A DNA stretch of 27,384 nt from CAYMDS01 sp964653195 (lineage in GTDB: Bacteria; Patescibacteriota; Microgenomatia; Levybacterales; UBA12049), in assembly GCA_964653195.1 (NCBI GenBank), contig CAZZCX010000017.1, positions 1 to 27,384 of the forward strand, read 5' to 3'. The notes under the pieces are model-generated. The model had not been told where the DNA came from. It did not search any database and saw only the letters and a program-made list of their open reading frames with translations. Below are positions 23,205 through 27,384 of the stretch, in pieces (within the stretch, counting starts at the first letter, position 1; the number at the start of each line of letters is the position of its first letter). Both the position numbers and the translations under genes were made by a program.

Positions 23205-24071
23205 ATGAGCTCATTTAATGTTACCTGGAAACACATAAGAAGATCACCGTATCAGGCTATAGCTGCGATTTTTATTATGACGCAGACTTTTTTCGTGATT
23301 TCTGTTTTTACATTTCTTTTTTTTGGGTCATATATAACAATTCGTTATTATGAAACACGTCCACAATTAGCCGTTTTTTTTACGGATGAAGCCAAAGATG
23401 ATGAAATAAAGGAATTAGAAAATAAATTGAAAGCAACCGGTAAAATATCTAAGATGACGTTTGTCGATAAAGAGGAAGCTTTTAATCGTTATAAGAAATT
23501 ATCAACTGATCCGATAGAACTGGAATTGGTAGACCCCAGTATTCTCCCTCGATCGCTTGACATAATGACTTATGATTTGACAGATCAAATAGAATTAGCA
23601 AAACAGCTTAAGACAAGTACACTTGTAAGTAGCGTCGCATTTCCTAGGGATGCAATAGAAGGTTTTATTCGATTTTCAAATGTATTAAGAAGTCTTGGAA
23701 TCGCTGCAAGTATCGTTCTTGCAGTCGATTCTGTGTTCCTGATTATGTTAATTACAGGCTTGAAAATAGCAGGGAAGAAAGATGAAATTGAAATACTTAA
23801 ACTTTTAAGTGCGTCTAATTGGTATATTCGTTTACCGTTTATACATGAAGGTATATTTTATGGTGTTGTAGGAGCTATATTAGGCTGGATGATTGCCACC
23901 GTCGGACTCTTATACATAGAACCATTCTTAAGATCCCAGCTACCTCCTGATATACCTTTATTCCCTATACCCTTCTTATTCTTATTATGGGTTTTAGGAT
24001 CGGAGATTGTAGTTGCAATTCTGCTAGGCGCTTTCTCGACGATTTTAGCAGCAATTAAATATTTAAAATAG
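23205..24071 (+). CDS. ftsX: Cell-division permease-like protein FtsX
   Basis: A 288-aa protein with four transmembrane helices: one near residues 19-42, then an extracellular domain of about 120 aa, then three more (about 165-187, 210-232, 255-280). LKIAGKKDEIEILKLLSASNWYIRLPFIHEGIFYGVVGA is the family's conserved block linking helices 2 and 3. FtsX passes the ATP signal from FtsE across the membrane to coiled-coil hydrolases or activators. It starts 13 nt after ftsE and is followed 10 nt later by such a protein. No Shine-Dalgarno is visible. Confidence 0.94.
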   Translation: MSSFNVTWKHIRRSPYQAIAAIFIMTQTFFVISVFTFLFFGSYITIRYYETRPQLAVFFTDEAKDDEIKELENKLKATGKISKMTFVDKEEAFNRYKKLSTDPIELELVDPSILPRSLDIMTYDLTDQIELAKQLKTSTLVSSVAFPRDAIEGFIRFSNVLRSLGIAASIVLAVDSVFLIMLITGLKIAGKKDEIEILKLLSASNWYIRLPFIHEGIFYGVVGAILGWMIATVGLLYIEPFLRSQLPPDIPLFPIPFLFLLWVLGSEIVVAILLGAFSTILAAIKYLK

Positions 24072-24081
24072 ACTTTGTTTT

Positions 24082-25323
24082 ATGAGACGTAATTTTACAG
24101 TATTGCTGTTTGTTTTTATCGTCGGTTCAATATTTTCTTCGTACGCTTATTCTCATGCAAGTGAAGATTTCTTAACTACTGGTCTGGGGCAGAGTGTAAC
24201 TATAGCACCAAGTCCAACACCTGATAATACTTCCCAGAAATTAAGTGATGTAAAAAATAAAATAAAAGAACTTGAAGGGAAACTCAATGATCTTCGTTCA
24301 ACAGAAAAAACTTTACAGTCCCAGATAGCAGTAATTGATAACCAGGTACAATTAACACAACTTAGAATTAACTTCACAGAAACAGAGATTCAAGAGCTAT
24401 CAGGAGACATTAAGATTGCTGTCGGTAAAGTAGACAAACTTGAAGAATCTATAGGTAAAATATCTGGAGCATTATTAAATAGAATAGTCGCAACATATAA
24501 AGCAGGTAGTATAGCTCAGTCTCCATTATTTGTTAACGCGAATAATTTTTCAGACTATTTCACAAAAATGAATTATCTTAGGATAATTCAGGCTAAGGAT
24601 CGTAAATTATTATATGAAGCACAGCAGGCACAGCTTGATTATGAGAATCAGAAAAATATTTTTGAGGATAAGAAGCAGAAAGTTGTAGCACTTCAAACAC
24701 AGCTTGAGCAATATAAAGATCAAATAGATGCTGAAAAAAAGAGTAAAGAAGATTTGCTTAGTGTAACTAAAAATGATGAAAAGAAATATCAGCAGTTATT
24801 AGCTGCAGCCCAATCTGAGAGATCAGCAATCGAAGGTGTAATTTCCTCAATAAAGCTTGTAAACGGTACTCCTGTTATAAAGGGACAAATCATTGCGCAG
24901 GTAGGGAATTCTGGCGCTCCTTATTGCTCCACAGGGCCACATCTACATTTTGAGATACGTTTAAATGGAGGAGATGTAAATCCAAGCGGTTATCTTAAAT
25001 CAGGTGTGAATTATGCCTACACATATACATCAGAACAATTTGGGTATTATGGCAGTATTGGTCCAAGTGGTGACTGGGATTGGCCATTGGATGAATTAAT
25101 TCAAATCAATCAGGGATATGGTTCGCATGGTTATGCACGATCATTTTATCCTGATGGAGTTCATCATGGAATTGATATGGATTCTGCATCTTCATCTCTT
25201 ATTAAAGCTCCGAAAGAAGGAACCCTTTATAAAGGATCTACATCTTGTTCGGGTGTGTCTATGAATTATGTCGCTGTAGATCATGGGAGTGGCGTAGTGT
25301 CTTGGTATTGGCACGTACAATAA
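24082..25323 (+). CDS. EnvC/PcsB-like coiled-coil protein with circularly permuted M23 peptidase domain
   Basis: A 413-aa exported protein: signal peptide (1-26), Pro/Ser linker, two long coiled coils (about 50-130 and 165-250), then an M23 (LytM) domain in reversed order. GTPVIKGQIIAQVGNSG...GPHLHFE (His287, His289), normally last, comes first. The normally early part follows: WDWPL...QGYG, then HHGID (His361, Asp365), and the protein ends with WYWHVQ (His411). All five zinc and catalytic residues are present, so an active endopeptidase is possible. In FtsEX operons such proteins are hydrolases or activators worked by FtsX. Cys282 and Cys389 could pair. Confidence 0.88.
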   Translation: MRRNFTVLLFVFIVGSIFSSYAYSHASEDFLTTGLGQSVTIAPSPTPDNTSQKLSDVKNKIKELEGKLNDLRSTEKTLQSQIAVIDNQVQLTQLRINFTETEIQELSGDIKIAVGKVDKLEESIGKISGALLNRIVATYKAGSIAQSPLFVNANNFSDYFTKMNYLRIIQAKDRKLLYEAQQAQLDYENQKNIFEDKKQKVVALQTQLEQYKDQIDAEKKSKEDLLSVTKNDEKKYQQLLAAAQSERSAIEGVISSIKLVNGTPVIKGQIIAQVGNSGAPYCSTGPHLHFEIRLNGGDVNPSGYLKSGVNYAYTYTSEQFGYYGSIGPSGDWDWPLDELIQINQGYGSHGYARSFYPDGVHHGIDMDSASSSLIKAPKEGTLYKGSTSCSGVSMNYVAVDHGSGVVSWYWHVQ

Positions 25324-25325
25324 TT

Positions 25326-25339
25326 GTATTAAGTATTAT
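25326..25339. repeat. Two copies of a 7-bp repeat before the LTD gene
   Basis: GTATTAA followed by GTATTAT, the same unit as the tandem repeat at 27331-27384. It lies 4 nt before the GTG start of the next gene. Confidence 0.5.
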
Positions 25340-25343
25340 AAAT

Positions 25344-26195
25344 GTGAGGAGTATATTTTTAATTTTATTAACTTCTTTATTTTTTTTGTTTTTCCCTTCA
25401 ACTTCATATGCATCAGATTTAGTAATTAATGAATATTTTCCCAATCCTGAGGGGTCAGCTGAGGGCGCAGAATGGATTGAGTTATTTAATACTACAAATT
25501 CTGAATTAGATATCAGCTACTGGAAGATTGACGATTTGGCTGAGGGTGGATCGGGAGTATATACTTTTCCTGCAGATACTAAAATATCAGGTCACAGTTT
25601 TTATATTTTAGAACGTGCTGTTTCTGGAATAATTTTAAATAATGATACTGATAGTATAAGGGTATTGGACCCGCTTGATCAGCTAGTAGATGAATATACC
25701 TATTCTGAAACTGAGGAGGGAGTTTCATACGGAAGAAGTATTGACGGAGAGGGCACATGGATTGGCTTTATTGTATCTACAAAAGGAAGCTCTAATTCAC
25801 AAGGGCAGGTTATTTTTACACCTACACCTACAATACTACCTACAGAAATACCTACTAAAACACCAATACCTACTAAAACACCTACACTAACAAAAGTACC
25901 CACAATATTTCCTACAAAAATAATTACCTCAACTCCTATATCGATTACATTTATTCTGCCTACAAGTAAATTATCACCGACTGTTAAATTGCCTACATTT
26001 GCTAAGAAACCGAGTAAAAAAGTGCTGGCTGTAACTATTGTGAACAAAATCTCACCAACGCTTGAGCCTTCAAAATATTTAGTTAAGAGTAGTGTGGGAT
26101 TTAATCCAGGAATTGTCGCTTTTATTATAGGAGGAGTATTTCTGGTCGCCTGTGGTATACTCACTTTTTATCTGAAAAAGAAGCAGCAATTATGA
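25344..26195 (+). CDS. Lamin-tail-domain (LTD) surface protein with Thr/Pro stalk
   Basis: A 283-aa surface protein if started at the GTG at 25344. It has a clean signal peptide (1-23, ending STSYA-SD), an LTD domain (24-155: DLVINEYFPNPEGSAEGAEWIELFNTT, SYWKIDDL, FYILERA, WIGF), a Thr/Pro stalk (about 159-220: TPTPTILPTEIPTKTP), and a C-terminal transmembrane helix (256-276) with a KKK tail. It has no LPxTG, so it is probably held by its own helix. An ATG at 25245 lies inside the preceding gene and would spoil the signal peptide. It follows the M23 gene by 20 nt. Confidence 0.85.
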   Translation: MRSIFLILLTSLFFLFFPSTSYASDLVINEYFPNPEGSAEGAEWIELFNTTNSELDISYWKIDDLAEGGSGVYTFPADTKISGHSFYILERAVSGIILNNDTDSIRVLDPLDQLVDEYTYSETEEGVSYGRSIDGEGTWIGFIVSTKGSSNSQGQVIFTPTPTILPTEIPTKTPIPTKTPTLTKVPTIFPTKIITSTPISITFILPTSKLSPTVKLPTFAKKPSKKVLAVTIVNKISPTLEPSKYLVKSSVGFNPGIVAFIIGGVFLVACGILTFYLKKKQQL

Positions 26196-26307
26196 TGTTT
26201 TTCAAAACTAATGCCTGCTTTCGATTTGGAAAATTTAGAATTACATCTAGCCTATTGCATGAAAGACGTCGTTTTCTCTTGTTTTAGATAGTCAATAAAG
26301 AATCAAA

Positions 26308-26742
26308 ATGAAAAGTAGTATAAAGTTAACAACAAATAACTTTAAAGAAACACAGGCTTTTGCGGTCGATTTTGCAAAAAAGTTAAAAGGCAATACAGTA
26401 TTGTGTCTTTATGGGGATTTGGGTTTCGGAAAAACGACATTCATACAGGGACTTGCAAAAGGACTAGGTGTGAGTGGCAGAATAATATCCCCCTCTTTTA
26501 TTATTATGAGAAGCTATAAGTTAAGTATAAAATATTTTTATCATGTTGATCTGTATAGGATAAATCATGAGCAGGAGATAATAGATTTGGGATTACTAGA
26601 TATAATGAATGGGCAAAATAATATTACTGCTATTGAATGGCCGGAAAAGTTGGGAAAATTTATGCCTGAAAAAAGAATCGATATAAAGCTTGATTATGTG
26701 GACGAAAATAAAAGGAATTTTAATATTTTTATAAGAAATTAA
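26308..26742 (+). CDS. tsaE: tRNA threonylcarbamoyladenosine biosynthesis ATPase TsaE
   Basis: A 144-aa P-loop protein that works with TsaD and TsaB to make the t6A base at position 37 of ANN-decoding tRNAs. Walker A is GDLGFGKTT (36-44), then SPSF (61-64, usually SPTF/Y), HVDLYR (79-84) and AIEWPEKLG (108-116). These are the family blocks in order, at normal length. It lies 13 nt before tsaC, so two t6A genes share an operon. An intergenic stretch of 112 bp precedes it, with no clear promoter. Confidence 0.95.
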   Translation: MKSSIKLTTNNFKETQAFAVDFAKKLKGNTVLCLYGDLGFGKTTFIQGLAKGLGVSGRIISPSFIIMRSYKLSIKYFYHVDLYRINHEQEIIDLGLLDIMNGQNNITAIEWPEKLGKFMPEKRIDIKLDYVDENKRNFNIFIRN

Positions 26743-26755
26743 TCAAAATTAAAAT

Positions 26756-27337
26756 ATGACTGACGAAAAAATTAAACAAGCAATTAATATTTTAAACCAA
26801 GGCGGGATAGTAATATATCCTACAGATACGGCTTTTGGTATAGGTTGCAGAATTGATCATAAAGAAAGCATACAGAAATTATTCAGGATACGACAAAGAC
26901 CTGAAATTCAAGCAGTTCCTGTTCTTGTAAATGGACTTGATATGGCCAAGAAGTATATGGAAATAACTGAAGAAGTGAAGAATAAATTGATTGCGAACTT
27001 TTGGCCAGGTGCCTTGACAATAATAATGCATTGTAATAATCCAACAGTTTCATCATTGGTGATAGGTGGTGGAACGACAATTGGGCTTAGGATGCCGGAC
27101 CATACTACAACACTCAGCTTAATATCTGGAATCGGTGTTCCACTTCTCGGACCATCTGCAAATTTTCATGGTGGTAAAACTCCATATAAGTTTTCAGACT
27201 TGGATCAAGAATTAATAAAATTAGTGGACTATGTGTTACCTGGTGAGTGCAAGACAAAACAAGCATCAACTGTGATAAATTGCATGGTTCAACCATGGAA
27301 GGTAATAAGAGAAGGAGCTATAAAATTAGAGTATTAA
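26756..27337 (+). CDS. tsaC: L-threonylcarbamoyladenylate synthase (TsaC/Sua5 family)
   Basis: A 193-aa YrdC-domain enzyme making threonylcarbamoyl-AMP from Thr, bicarbonate and ATP, the first step of t6A synthesis. PTDTAFGIG (22-30) is the family signature, followed by FRIRQRPEIQAVPVLV (43-58), where the usual Lys of KxRP is Arg. FWPGALTIIM, GLRMPDH, LLGPSANFHGGKTP and the closing VIREGAI complete the fold. It lacks the Sua5 C-terminal domain, so it is the short TsaC type. Its stop codon lies in the first unit of a 7-bp tandem repeat. Confidence 0.94.
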   Translation: MTDEKIKQAINILNQGGIVIYPTDTAFGIGCRIDHKESIQKLFRIRQRPEIQAVPVLVNGLDMAKKYMEITEEVKNKLIANFWPGALTIIMHCNNPTVSSLVIGGGTTIGLRMPDHTTTLSLISGIGVPLLGPSANFHGGKTPYKFSDLDQELIKLVDYVLPGECKTKQASTVINCMVQPWKVIREGAIKLEY

Positions 27338-27384
27338 GTATTAAGTATTAAGTATTAAGTATTAAGTATTAAGTATTAAGTATT
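27331..27384. repeat. Perfect 7-bp tandem repeat at the window end
   Basis: GTATTAA is repeated seven times with a further five bases, without any mismatch, and continues to the window edge. The tsaC stop (TAA) is formed by the first unit. Similar two-copy tracts lie at 10828-10841 and 25326-25339. Confidence 0.95.

Noticed and set aside
24900..25323. Two M23 domains, the second cut short by a frameshift
   Set aside because: No copy of the missing halves is found in any frame around them, and the spacings of both halves match one complete permuted domain. Kept as the main alternative to test.
25245..25343. ATG at 25245 as the start of the LTD protein
   Set aside because: It lies inside the M23 gene, and the GTG at 25344 gives a clean signal peptide.
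26260..26290. Terminator before tsaE (GAAAGAC...GTTTTC followed by T-rich DNA)
   Set aside because: The stem is short with a bulge and few G-C pairs, too weak to call.

Overview
The window looks like a scaffold piece from a small-genome, AT-rich bacterium of the Candidate Phyla Radiation (Patescibacteria), most likely a Microgenomates-type lineage. This is inferred from compact gene order, Thr/Pro-rich surface proteins with short N-terminal membrane anchors, an FtsEX operon holding CPR-style hypothetical proteins, an archaeal-type AspRS and a GIY-YIG mini-gene next to a tRNA. No marker search was possible. Two runs of exactly 100 N (15117-15216 and 20844-20943) are scaffold gaps. The standard bacterial code fits: a release factor 2 is present and TGA is used as a stop. 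Apart from the two N runs, no gene-free stretch exceeds 300 bases.

Layout. 1-415: tRNA-Gln(CUG), a GIY-YIG nuclease, a pair of inverted REP-like hairpins and a 5' tRNA fragment, which together look like a small mobile unit. 455-2434: a LURP-one-like protein, a GNAT acetyltransferase and, divergent from it, a TipA-like MerR regulator whose promoter has the textbook 19-bp spacer and a perfect operator palindrome. Its drug-binding half has its own internal start with the best Shine-Dalgarno I noticed near any start. 2431-5388 (minus): gltX, a PAP2-like phosphatase, a DgkA/UdpK kinase and a 5'-nucleotidase-like HAD protein form one operon. 5505-6620: an uncharacterised membrane-anchored protein. 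6632-10821 (minus): a D,D-carboxypeptidase, a non-discriminating-type AspRS and RecJ. 10929-14635 (plus): the tRNA CCA enzyme, an ABC-2 exporter pair and YqeY. 14743-16279: a CPBP-like membrane protein and a phosphodiester glycosidase domain protein, both cut by the first gap. 16327-19366 (plus): AlkA-type glycosylase, D-2-hydroxyacid dehydrogenase, a small membrane protein and RF2.

19437-26195 is a cell-surface and division region. Two tandem Thr/Pro-rich surface proteins, the second ending in an LPPTG sorting signal, converge on a sortase. Divergent from the sortase is an operon of a conserved membrane protein, ftsE, ftsX, a coiled-coil M23 protein whose peptidase domain is circularly permuted, and a lamin-tail-domain surface protein. 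26308-27337 carries tsaE and tsaC for t6A tRNA modification, and the window ends in a perfect 7-bp tandem repeat.

Themes. (1) Translation by the indirect route: tRNA-Gln, GluRS, an archaeal-type AspRS and YqeY suggest Gln-tRNA and Asn-tRNA are made by a GatCAB-type amidotransferase. (2) Envelope: lipid-carrier recycling, PBP5-like trimming, FtsEX-controlled hydrolysis and sortase anchoring. (3) Many first genes have a -10 box only 6-11 nt before the start codon, so leaderless or nearly leaderless mRNAs appear common here. The most novel items are the permuted M23 domain in the ftsEX operon, the REP-pair/GIY-YIG/tRNA unit, and the TipA regulator with a built-in short form.
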